Below, piece by piece: positions 1 to 10,225 of a stretch of DNA of 42,053 nucleotides. The stretch's first letter is position 1. The number at the start of each line of letters is the position of its first letter. The notes under the pieces were generated by a model. That model had not been told where the DNA came from, searched no databases, and saw nothing but the letters and a program-made list of their open reading frames with translations. The position numbers were made by a program, and so were the translations under genes. The stretch comes from Oligoflexia bacterium (GTDB lineage Bacteria; Bdellovibrionota; UBA1018): contig JACMNQ010000043.1 of the NCBI GenBank assembly GCA_014378465.1, forward strand, positions 1 through 42,053. The letters run 5' to 3'.

Positions 1-65
1 AGCGAGTGATCGCTTTTACTGTTTGAGCGAGTGATCGCTTTTACTGTTTGAGCGAGTGATCGCTT
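1..65. repeat. 25-bp tandem repeat of hairpins with GNRA-type loops
   Basis: Two perfect 25-bp units (1-25, 26-50) and a 15-base partial third (51-65). Each contains a 5-bp stem agcga/tcgct around a gtga tetraloop, which fits the GNRA class when transcribed. On the + strand the first two stems are followed by a short T run (cttttact), so they resemble weak tandem terminators for a gene ending left of the window. The array begins 16 bases beyond the stop of the leftward gene at 84-82, so it also lies in that gene's 3' untranslated region. The left edge of the window may cut off further copies. Confidence 0.85.
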
Positions 66-81
66 CCCGGTCAGAAGCGCC

Positions 82-939
82 TCAGCGATTTTGATCGAGT
101 GAACTGATTCCGTACTGCTTCATCTTGCTGAGCAGAGTGGCTTTGTCCATGCGGCTCATGCGGCACGTTTCGTCGATCTGCCAGTTGAACGTCTTGAGAA
201 GCTCGGTGATGTAGATCTTCTCGAAATGTTCACGAGTGGCGTGAAAGTCGATGCGGTCGTGACCGAATTGCGGGAGATCCGTCGCTTCGATCCGGTCGCC
301 CTGGGCGCTGATCACGGCCACACGGAGAACATTTCGAAGTTCGCGGATATTTCCTGGCCAGTCGTAGGATTTCAGGGAATTCCAGGCAAGTTTATCGAGG
401 CTGCGGATGTGCTCCTTGTGGAGTTCGCGGATGATTTCACCCACGATTCCCATCACGATGTCTTCGAACTCTTCAGTGCGTCTGAAGAGCGGGGGCATTT
501 CGAGGCGAAAGACATTCAACTTTTCGAGAAGAGTGGGATTGAAAAGCCCGCCTTGAGCGCGGCCTTCGAGAGTCTGGCTCGTGGTGCCGATGACCCGGAC
601 GTTGAGGAGCATGCGAAGTCCGGGATTTTCCGGATGGGAAATGGATTTGGTGGTCAGAAAATCGAGCAGGATCTTCTGTTCGCCCAGAGGCCAGCTGCCG
701 ATTTCAGGAATGGTGATGGTCCCGCCCTGAGCCTGAGGGATCTGCGTGAGAAGTGAAATGTCCTGTTTCGCATTCAGATAAGGTCGGCCTGCTCTTGGGC
801 CGTTTTGATGGATCCAGCGCGCGATCGCACCTTTGCCGGTTCCGCTGGCGCCATAGATCAATACCGGGGCGGTATCGGCCTGGGCAGCCAGCATCGCCAG
901 GCGGCGCTGCGAGGGTGGGATGAAATGAACCATTTCCAT
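82..939 (-). CDS. NtrC-like AAA+ regulator lacking the GAFTGA loop (no sensory domain)
   Basis: A 285-residue protein with the AAA+ core and Fis-type HTH of bacterial enhancer-binding proteins but no N-terminal receiver or sensor domain. Visible: Walker A GASGTGKG at residues 30-37, Walker B-like GGTITIPEIG at 72-81, sensor II WPGNIREL at 194-201, and a C-terminal HTH at about 238-277. The stretch between Walker A and B is only about 35 residues. The L1/GAFTGA loop that contacts sigma-54 in this family is absent, the Walker B aspartate is proline, and the usual arginine-finger segment reads FNPTLLEKL without Arg. It therefore probably does not activate sigma-54 promoters; it may be a DNA-binding repressor or work with another sigma factor. 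The ATG at 939 has AGGA about 8 bases upstream and a good promoter just ahead. Family assignment is firm; function is inferred. Confidence 0.82.
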   Translation of the reverse strand: MEMVHFIPPSQRRLAMLAAQADTAPVLIYGASGTGKGAIARWIHQNGPRAGRPYLNAKQDISLLTQIPQAQGGTITIPEIGSWPLGEQKILLDFLTTKSISHPENPGLRMLLNVRVIGTTSQTLEGRAQGGLFNPTLLEKLNVFRLEMPPLFRRTEEFEDIVMGIVGEIIRELHKEHIRSLDKLAWNSLKSYDWPGNIRELRNVLRVAVISAQGDRIEATDLPQFGHDRIDFHATREHFEKIYITELLKTFNWQIDETCRMSRMDKATLLSKMKQYGISSLDQNR

Positions 940-965
940 GCTTGAGTCCTATCTATTCTGGGAGA

Positions 966-994
966 GGTATAATGCGCTGAATCATTTATGTCAA
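966..994 (-). promoter_or_regulatory. Sigma-70-like promoter for the leftward regulator
   Basis: On the minus strand a perfect TTGACA (994-989) is followed after 17 bases by TATACC (971-966). Transcription would begin near 959, about 20 bases before the ATG at 939. This leaves room for the AGGA ribosome site and no more. Confidence 0.6.
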
Positions 995-1108
995 GTGCCA
1001 ACCCTGAGGAATCATCACCTCTAAAGAAGTCTCAAAATAGCCTTGAAAGGGTTACGGTAAACGCAGAAAAGGGCTGACATTTCACCAGGCCTCGAGCATC
1101 TTGGGTCT

Positions 1109-2134
1109 ATGTTCAAAATCCAAAGTCTGGCCAAAATCTCAAGTTTTTTCGCGCCCCGTTTCATATCTGGAGTCCTGGCGCTCAGTCTGAGCACTTTGGT
1201 GCCTGCCCAGGCCTTCGCCGAGCTCAAGGTGGCTTTCGTTTTTGACAAGGGCGGCAAGGATGATAAATCCTTCAACTCTTCCGCGTACCGGGGTGCGATG
1301 GAAGCGAAGGACAAGCTCAAAGCTTCCATCAAGTATGTCGAAGCCACGGATGAAACCGCTTACGAATCCCTGCTCAAGTCCTTCGCAAAGAAGGACTACG
1401 ATCTCATCATCGGCATCGGCGTCGCTCAGGCGGACGCGATTCGCAAAGCAGCTGCCCAGTTTCCACAGAAGCATTTCGTGATCGTGGACGGTGAAGTCAA
1501 AGCGCCGAACGTTCGCTCCCTGCTCTTTGAAGAACAGGAAGGCTCCTACCTGGTCGGCGCAATCGCCGCGCTTTCGAGCAAGACTGGAAAAGTGGGCTTC
1601 ATCGGAGGCATGGACATTCCTCTGATCCGCCGTTTCGAAATGGGCTACGCTGCCGGCGCTAAGAAAATGAATCCCAAAGTTCAAGTGATTTCAAATTACA
1701 TCGGAGTGACAGGCGATGCATGGAACAACCCTCCCAAAGGCAAGGAGCTCGCTCTTTCGCAGTACTCAAGCGGCGTCGACGTGATCTTTTCCGCGGCCGG
1801 CGCTTCCGGCTCCGGAGTCTTCGATGCAGCTGAAGAGCAGAAGAAATTCACCATCGGTGTCGACTCCAATCAGAACTGGATCAAGCCCGGCCACGTCCTG
1901 ACCAGCATGCTCAAGAAGATTGACGAAGCCGTTTTCGTCACTTGCAAGGAAGCCTCTGAAGGTAGGTTCTCGGCTGGTGTCCAGAGATTCGGTCTGGCCA
2001 GCAAAGGGATCGACTACGCGGTCGATCAGTACAACGAAAAACTTCTGAGCTCTGAAACCCGAAAAAAGGTCGAAGCCCTCAAAGCCGACATCATTTCTGG
2101 AAAAGTCAAAGTTCCGGATTACTATAAAAAATAA
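1109..2134 (+). CDS. bmpA: Bmp/PnrA-family substrate-binding protein of a nucleoside-type ABC importer
   Basis: 341 residues. The N-terminus is a signal peptide (hydrophobic about 18-36, AFA then E38 as likely cleavage site), followed by the family motif DKGGKDDKSFN at 46-56. It should be exported and deliver ligand to the permeases encoded just downstream. Known Bmp/PnrA/Med proteins bind purine nucleosides; the actual ligand here is not shown by sequence. No lipobox is visible, so it is probably a free periplasmic protein rather than the lipoprotein seen in Gram-positives and spirochaetes. No convincing Shine-Dalgarno precedes the ATG, but the signal peptide fixes this start. The stop (taa 2132-2134) overlaps the next start by one base. 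It is the first gene of a tightly packed eight-gene rightward block ending at 12054. Confidence 0.88.
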   Translation: MFKIQSLAKISSFFAPRFISGVLALSLSTLVPAQAFAELKVAFVFDKGGKDDKSFNSSAYRGAMEAKDKLKASIKYVEATDETAYESLLKSFAKKDYDLIIGIGVAQADAIRKAAAQFPQKHFVIVDGEVKAPNVRSLLFEEQEGSYLVGAIAALSSKTGKVGFIGGMDIPLIRRFEMGYAAGAKKMNPKVQVISNYIGVTGDAWNNPPKGKELALSQYSSGVDVIFSAAGASGSGVFDAAEEQKKFTIGVDSNQNWIKPGHVLTSMLKKIDEAVFVTCKEASEGRFSAGVQRFGLASKGIDYAVDQYNEKLLSSETRKKVEALKADIISGKVKVPDYYKK

Positions 2135-3678
2135 TGACCACTCAGCCCCTTGCAGTCGAGCTCAGAGGATTGGCCAAACGCTTTGGTTCGGTGATTGCCA
2201 ATGCAGGCATCCAGCTCGAAGTGAGAGCCGGCAGCATTCACGGCGTGATCGGCGAAAACGGTGCGGGCAAATCGACGGCAATGAAAATGCTGTACGGGAT
2301 GTATGCTCCGGACGAGGGCGAGATCCTGATCCAGGGCAAGCCGCTGCGGTTCAAGTCTCCTTCTGACGCGATCCATGCCGGGATCGGAATGGTCCATCAG
2401 CATTTCATGCTCGCGGGACCACACACTGCGCTCGACAACATCATCCTGGGCGCGGAGCCTTCCCATCTGGGTGTTCTGGATCGCGCCGGAGCTCGCACGA
2501 AACTTCAGGCTCTTTGCAAACAGTACGGGCTGCCACTGGATCTCGACGCACCCGTGGAAACTCTGTCCGTCGGAGTTCAACAGCGGATCGAAATCCTGAA
2601 GCTGCTCTACCGCAACGCTCAGATCCTGATCCTCGATGAACCCACCGCCGTGCTGACCCCTCAGGAGACCGAGGAGTTGCTTGGAAATCTCAAGAAGCTC
2701 AAGGCCGAAGGCAAGACCATCCTCATCATCACGCACAAACTGAAGGAAGTTCTCAGTTTCACCGACGAAGTGACGGTCTTTCGCGGGGGCAAGGTGAGTG
2801 GGCGTGTGAAGACGTCCGAAACGAATGCGCAACAGCTGGCCAACCTCATGGTGGGGCGCGAAGTTGTCCTCAAAGTTCAAGAGGTCGAATCAGCGGCAGG
2901 CGTGAAGCACACGTTCGGAAAATGCCTGCTCCGGGTCGAAAGACTCAATCTGAAACAGAAGGGGCACAGTCACCTCAAGGACGTGTCCTTCGAGGTTCGC
3001 GCTGGAGAAGTCGTCGGGATCGCCGGAGTCGAAGGCAATGGCCAGACCGAACTCATTGAAGCGATCCTCCATCCTTCGGATCCCAGATGCCTGACTTCGG
3101 GAAAGGTTCGAGTGCTGGATCAGGATGTGACGGATCGCAAGACCTTTGAGATTCGTGCCCTCGGAGTGGGGGTGATCCCTCAGGATCGCCATCACCAGGG
3201 GCTTCTGCTCGAGCGTTCCGTGAAAGAGAACTTTCTGCTGGGCCTGCACCGTCGCAGGCAATTCGCGAAACACGGCTTCATTCTTCAGAAGGCGCTTGAT
3301 CAATCCGTCGAGAAAGCGCTCGAGAATTATGACGTCCGGCCTCGGCGAGCTGACATCGCGGTGGGAGGCCTGTCTGGTGGAAATCAACAGAAGCTGATCA
3401 TCGCCCGGGAATTTGAATGCGGTCCTCAGGTCCTGATCGCCGCCCAGCCCACGCGCGGAGTGGACGTGGGTGCGATTGAGTTCATTCATCGCAGGATTCT
3501 CAAAGCAAGAAGTGAAGGTGTGGCCACGCTGCTCATTTCATCCGAACTCGATGAGATCCTGACCCTTTCTGATCGCATTCTCGTCATTTACGAAGGGCAG
3601 ATCGTGGGTGATCACCTCCGAGGCCAGGCGGATGAAAACCAGATCGGTTTGAAAATGGGTGGTGGTCACCATGAGTGA
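2134..3678 (+). CDS. Double-domain ATPase of the nucleoside-type ABC importer
   Basis: 514 residues with two nucleotide-binding domains in one chain, the arrangement of the RbsA/MglA and Bmp-type importers. Domain 1 has Walker A GENGAGKST (40-48), a signature-like LSVGVQQRIE and Walker B LILDEPTAVLTP. Domain 2 has a degenerate Walker A (GVEGNGQTE), signature LSGGNQQKLI and the typical AAQPTRGVDVGA in place of a standard Walker B. The degenerate second site is normal for this family, so only site 1 conventionally hydrolyses ATP. The start overlaps the binding-protein stop by one base (taatg) and the end overlaps the first permease by 8 bases, so translation is probably coupled. It acts on the cytoplasmic face and energises uptake through the two permeases. 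Confidence 0.92.
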   Translation: MTTQPLAVELRGLAKRFGSVIANAGIQLEVRAGSIHGVIGENGAGKSTAMKMLYGMYAPDEGEILIQGKPLRFKSPSDAIHAGIGMVHQHFMLAGPHTALDNIILGAEPSHLGVLDRAGARTKLQALCKQYGLPLDLDAPVETLSVGVQQRIEILKLLYRNAQILILDEPTAVLTPQETEELLGNLKKLKAEGKTILIITHKLKEVLSFTDEVTVFRGGKVSGRVKTSETNAQQLANLMVGREVVLKVQEVESAAGVKHTFGKCLLRVERLNLKQKGHSHLKDVSFEVRAGEVVGIAGVEGNGQTELIEAILHPSDPRCLTSGKVRVLDQDVTDRKTFEIRALGVGVIPQDRHHQGLLLERSVKENFLLGLHRRRQFAKHGFILQKALDQSVEKALENYDVRPRRADIAVGGLSGGNQQKLIIAREFECGPQVLIAAQPTRGVDVGAIEFIHRRILKARSEGVATLLISSELDEILTLSDRILVIYEGQIVGDHLRGQADENQIGLKMGGGHHE

Positions 3679-4728
3679 AGTTCATCTCGGCATGAAAAGC
3701 CGTGAACGGATCTTTCGCTTCATTCAGCCCGTCGTCGCGATTCTGTTCGGGCTCGCCATCGGTCTCCTGATCACTTTGTATGCAGGCGAAAATCCCTGGC
3801 ATGTCCTGAAGATTCTGGCGAACAGCGCTTTCGGTTCAGTCGAAAACATCGGCATGACTCTGTTCTACGCGACGCCTCTGATCTTCACCGGCCTTTCCGT
3901 GGCGATCGGCTTTCACGCCGGGCTTTTCAATATCGGTGCGGAAGGGCAGTTGGCGTTCGGTGCGCTCGCGGCCGCCGCAGTCGGGATTCTTTACCCGAAC
4001 GTGCCCGGGCCCCTGGCTCCGGTTCTGGCCACTCTCGCGGCTTTCGCTGCAGGAGCGGTCTGGGGTTATATCCCAGGATGGTTGAGAGCGCGAAGAGGCG
4101 CTCATGAAGTCATCAACACGATCATGCTCAATTTCGTGGCCGCCGGGCTCACGAGCTGGATCACGCTCTACCTGCTCAAATCCACGGAATCGCAGAACCC
4201 GGAAACGCGGACGATCGCTCCCGCTTATTTAATTTCGCATTTCGCCTTCTTTGGCGACACGCCTTTCAACCCCTCCTTTCTGCTCGCGCTCGTCGCGGCT
4301 TTCGCACTCTGGGTTCTTCTCTGGAAGACCGTCCTCGGCTACGAAATGCGCGCCGTGGGGCAGAATGAATTGGCTGCTCGTGCCGCCGGGATCGATTCGG
4401 CGAAGATGCGCATCATCGCGCTCACTCTGGCCGGCGGACTTGCCGGTTTCGTCGGAGTGGGAGAAGTGCTCGGACACTCACACAAGTTTGAGATCGGCTT
4501 TTCCCCGGGCTATGGCTTCATGGGGATCGCAGTCGCGCTCCTCGGAAGAAATCGTCCGCTCGGAATCATCGGTGCGGCCATTCTTTTCGGCGCCCTTCAC
4601 AAGGGCAGCCTGGATCTCGACATGGAAACTGAAAAAGTCACTCGTGATCTGTCCCTGATCCTGCAAGCTCTCATCATCCTGGCCGTCTCAGCGGATGGAT
4701 TCTGGGAACGAGTCAGAAAGGCGGTCCT

Positions 4729-4732
<4 letters not shown>
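3671..4732 (+). CDS. First permease of the nucleoside-type ABC importer (BPD_transp_2 family)
   Basis: 353 residues from the ATG at 3671, almost wholly hydrophobic with about eight to ten membrane segments. The region around GLFNIGAEGQLAFGALAAA is the hallmark of the branched-chain amino-acid/sugar/nucleoside permease family, and GRNRPLGI near the end matches the subunit paired with Bmp proteins. An in-frame GTG at 3659 is also possible, but the ATG at 3671 is preceded by a G-rich ggtggtgg stretch and is the more likely start. It overlaps the ATPase gene by 8 bases and the second permease by 4 (gtga). It would sit in the inner membrane as one half of a heterodimeric channel. Confidence 0.9.
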
Positions 4733-7382
<2,650 letters not shown>

Positions 7383-7394
7383 AGAAATCCTGAA

Positions 7395-8366
7395 ATGGCG
7401 ATCAAGAAATTTCTCCTCAAGACCACGATCGAACACAAGGGCAAGAGATTGGACCAGGTCCTGTCCGAATGGCTCCCGATCGCACTCGCCCAGCCCGTCT
7501 CTAAAGCGAAAGCCAGAAAGCTCGTCGTCGCGGGCGGGATCTATCTCAATGGCAAGCGAGTGCGGATCGCTTCGAAAGAACTGCAGGTCAACGCACGCGT
7601 CGAGGCGTTCGTGGATCTCGCCAAGCTCAACAGTGACGGGCCCCAGACCGACATCCTGTTCAACATGCAGGAATCTGATGTCCTTTTTGAGGACCAGTAT
7701 ATCATCGCAGTCAACAAACCTGCCGGACTTCCCACTCAACCGACCGTCGACGAAGCACGCGCCAATCTCTTCGCCGCAGTGAAGAAGTTTCTGACGGGTC
7801 GCACGCCTGGAATGGGTCCCGCTTACGTCGGACTTCATCATCGCCTGGACCGCGACACTTCTGGAGTGGTGCTCTTCACGAAATCCACAGAAGCGAACGC
7901 GGGAGTGGGGGAACTTTTTTCTGGCCATCTCGCGGTGAAAACTTACAATGCCCTCACCTGGAGACCCGGTGCGCTTCCTCCCAGACAGTGGGAAGTGAAG
8001 AACTACCTCGCGCGCAGCAAGCAGCAGAAGATGAAGATGACCGCCGTGACTTCGGGCGGCGACTTCGCCCACACGGATTTCAAACTTCTGGAGACGACTC
8101 CCGGTGGTCTCTGGGTCGAAGCGAAGCCCAGGACGGGGAGGACTCATCAGATCCGGGTGCATCTTTCTGAAGCGGGTCTCTTCATTCTTGGAGACGCGAC
8201 TTATGGCAATCCGGTGACCGCGAAGGCCGCGCCACGATTGATGCTTCACGCGGTCAATCTGACTTTTCCTCACCCGATCACTCGCGCCCTGACCTCAGTG
8301 AACAGCCCTGTGCCAGCTGACTTCAATCAATGCCTCCAGAGGCTGCGAGCTCCGGGGGCGACTTGA
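7395..8366 (+). CDS. RluA-family 23S rRNA/tRNA pseudouridine synthase
   Basis: 323 residues. An N-terminal S4 RNA-binding domain (about 16-75, with SKAKARKLVVAGGIYLNGK) precedes the RluA/RluC/RluD catalytic domain. The catalytic aspartate is D152 in HHRLDRDTSG, and the later GRTHQIRVH motif is also typical. It should isomerise specific uridines in rRNA or tRNA; the exact site cannot be assigned by reading. It lies 12 bases after the BKACE gene and overlaps the following ABC exporter, so it is probably co-transcribed although functionally unrelated to the importer. Confidence 0.92.
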   Translation: MAIKKFLLKTTIEHKGKRLDQVLSEWLPIALAQPVSKAKARKLVVAGGIYLNGKRVRIASKELQVNARVEAFVDLAKLNSDGPQTDILFNMQESDVLFEDQYIIAVNKPAGLPTQPTVDEARANLFAAVKKFLTGRTPGMGPAYVGLHHRLDRDTSGVVLFTKSTEANAGVGELFSGHLAVKTYNALTWRPGALPPRQWEVKNYLARSKQQKMKMTAVTSGGDFAHTDFKLLETTPGGLWVEAKPRTGRTHQIRVHLSEAGLFILGDATYGNPVTAKAAPRLMLHAVNLTFPHPITRALTSVNSPVPADFNQCLQRLRAPGAT

Positions 8367-10225
8367 CTCGCGGGAGTGCCTGGCGGAAATTTCTCGATGA
8401 AAGTGCGCTGCTGCGGCACTACCTCTGGAAGTACCGAAAGTTCGTGGGCTACGGTCTCGCGACCCTTCTGCTTGTGGATCTCCTGGAGCTGGCCCCGCCG
8501 ATTTTTCTGAAAAATTCGATTGATGCGGTGATGGGCGGCAAACCCCGACGAATTCTGGCCTGGTTCGCCCTTGCCTATGTTCTGACGTCTCTCATTCAGG
8601 GTTTCTGTCGCTATGGCTGGCGCATCTACCTCATCCGCTCCAGCATGCTGGCAGGTCGGGACTTGAGATTGAAGTTCTCGGACCACCTCTTTCAGCTGTC
8701 GGCCAGTTTTTACGACAAGCGCCGAATTGGTGAGCTCATGTCGCTGGCGACGAACGACGTCGATGCGGTACGAATGGCGATGGGCGCTGGACTTCTCACG
8801 ATGGCGGATGCCGCCTTTTACATCGTGACGGTTCCAGTGGTGATGGTGATTCTGTCGCCTCAGCTCACGCTGCTCGCTTTTCTGCCTTTGCCGCTGATTC
8901 CGTGGTTTGTCATGCGAAATGAGCGGGAGATCCACACCCGCTTTCAGAGTGTGCAGGCTTCCTTTTCAAAGATCTCCGCCATGGCTCAGGAAAATCTCAA
9001 CGGCATCCGCATCACCAAGGCTTTTGCAAGAGAAGACGAACAGCATCACCGGATTCAGAAGCTGGGCGAGGAGTATGTCCGGCTCAATCTTGAACTGGCG
9101 AAGATTCAAAGCGCCTTTGGCCCGACCCTCGATTTCATGATGAGCCTCGGGCTCGTCATCCTGCTCTTCATGGGAGGGCGTTTCGTCATTTCAGACCTCG
9201 TCACTCTCGGGACTTTCGTCGCATTTCAAAGGTACATTCAGAAGATGGTCTGGCCGATGACGGCCATTGGTCTTTCGCTTTCCTACTATCAGCGCTCCGT
9301 TGCCAGTTCCATTCGCATGGAAGAGGTCCTGTCCCTCCAGTCTGATGTGCAGGAATCACTTTCACCCGCCGAGCTTCCGCCTGCTGCGTTCAGGACCTCG
9401 AAAGCCGCCCATCCAGGCCCCTGGAAAACCGCAGGGGCAATCGAATTTCGAAAGTTTCATTTCGGGTTCCCGGGATCTGCGAATCCGGTCCTTCGAAATA
9501 TTGACCTGAAAATCGAAGCCGGACAAAGAGTGGCCTTCGTCGGGTCGATTGGCGCGGGCAAGACGGCGCTTCTGGGAGTTCTGCCTCGCCTTTATCCCGT
9601 CGGCGACGGAATGGTTCATCTGGACGGAGTGGACATCAATCAATGGCCTCTCGAAGAACTCAGGCGGCAGATCGGTTACGTGGGCCAGGAAGTTTTTCTC
9701 TTCAGTGAATCCGTTCTTGAGAACGTGGCTTATGGGCTTCATGAATGGACGGATGCTCCAAAGAAACTCCTGGCCACTCACCAGGCGATGACGCTGGCCT
9801 CCGTTCGTGAAGACGTCAAACTCCTGTCTCATGGAGAGCAGACCCGGCTCGGAGAGCGGGGAGTGAATCTGTCGGGAGGGCAGAAGCAACGGCTCACTCT
9901 GGCCCGGGCACTGGCCAAAGAGCCCAGCGTGCTGATCCTCGATGATGCTCTTTCCTCGGTGGATGTGCAGACGGAAGAGACGATCCTGAGCGGGCTTCGA
10001 GCTCGAAGTGGCAGGAATACGGAACTCCTTGCTGCGCACCGGATTTCGACGGTCAAGGATTCGGACTGGATTGTGGTATTGGCTGATGGCGGAATCGGAC
10101 GCCAGGGGACCCACTCTCAGTTGATCACGGAGAAGAACAGTCTTTACTGGAAATTCCATGAACAGCAGCGTCTGAAGGACGACCTGGCGGAATACCTCAG
10201 GGATCTGGAAGGGACGTTCTCATGA
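8330..10225 (+). CDS. ABC exporter half-transporter with degenerate catalytic site (MdlA/LmrC-like)
   Basis: 631 residues from the ATG at 8330: six membrane helices (about 25-330) then one nucleotide-binding domain. Walker A is GSIGAGKT starting at residue 405, signature LSGGQKQR, Walker B LILDDALSSVD. The catalytic Glu position is Asp (D539), typical of the degenerate subunit in heterodimeric exporters. The ATG would overlap the RluA gene by 37 bases. A TTG at 8363, which overlaps that stop as ttga and has a gggggcg stretch just upstream, is an equally good start and would give a protein 11 residues shorter. The downstream gene overlaps by 4 bases and encodes the partner subunit. Substrate unknown: drugs or lipids are usual for this family. 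Confidence 0.9.
   Translation: MPPEAASSGGDLTRGSAWRKFLDESALLRHYLWKYRKFVGYGLATLLLVDLLELAPPIFLKNSIDAVMGGKPRRILAWFALAYVLTSLIQGFCRYGWRIYLIRSSMLAGRDLRLKFSDHLFQLSASFYDKRRIGELMSLATNDVDAVRMAMGAGLLTMADAAFYIVTVPVVMVILSPQLTLLAFLPLPLIPWFVMRNEREIHTRFQSVQASFSKISAMAQENLNGIRITKAFAREDEQHHRIQKLGEEYVRLNLELAKIQSAFGPTLDFMMSLGLVILLFMGGRFVISDLVTLGTFVAFQRYIQKMVWPMTAIGLSLSYYQRSVASSIRMEEVLSLQSDVQESLSPAELPPAAFRTSKAAHPGPWKTAGAIEFRKFHFGFPGSANPVLRNIDLKIEAGQRVAFVGSIGAGKTALLGVLPRLYPVGDGMVHLDGVDINQWPLEELRRQIGYVGQEVFLFSESVLENVAYGLHEWTDAPKKLLATHQAMTLASVREDVKLLSHGEQTRLGERGVNLSGGQKQRLTLARALAKEPSVLILDDALSSVDVQTEETILSGLRARSGRNTELLAAHRISTVKDSDWIVVLADGGIGRQGTHSQLITEKNSLYWKFHEQQRLKDDLAEYLRDLEGTFS

Noticed and set aside
1..65. CRISPR array
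   Set aside because: Units are directly abutting 25-mers without unique spacers, and there are no cas genes. The same applies to the 18-bp array at 41130-41201.
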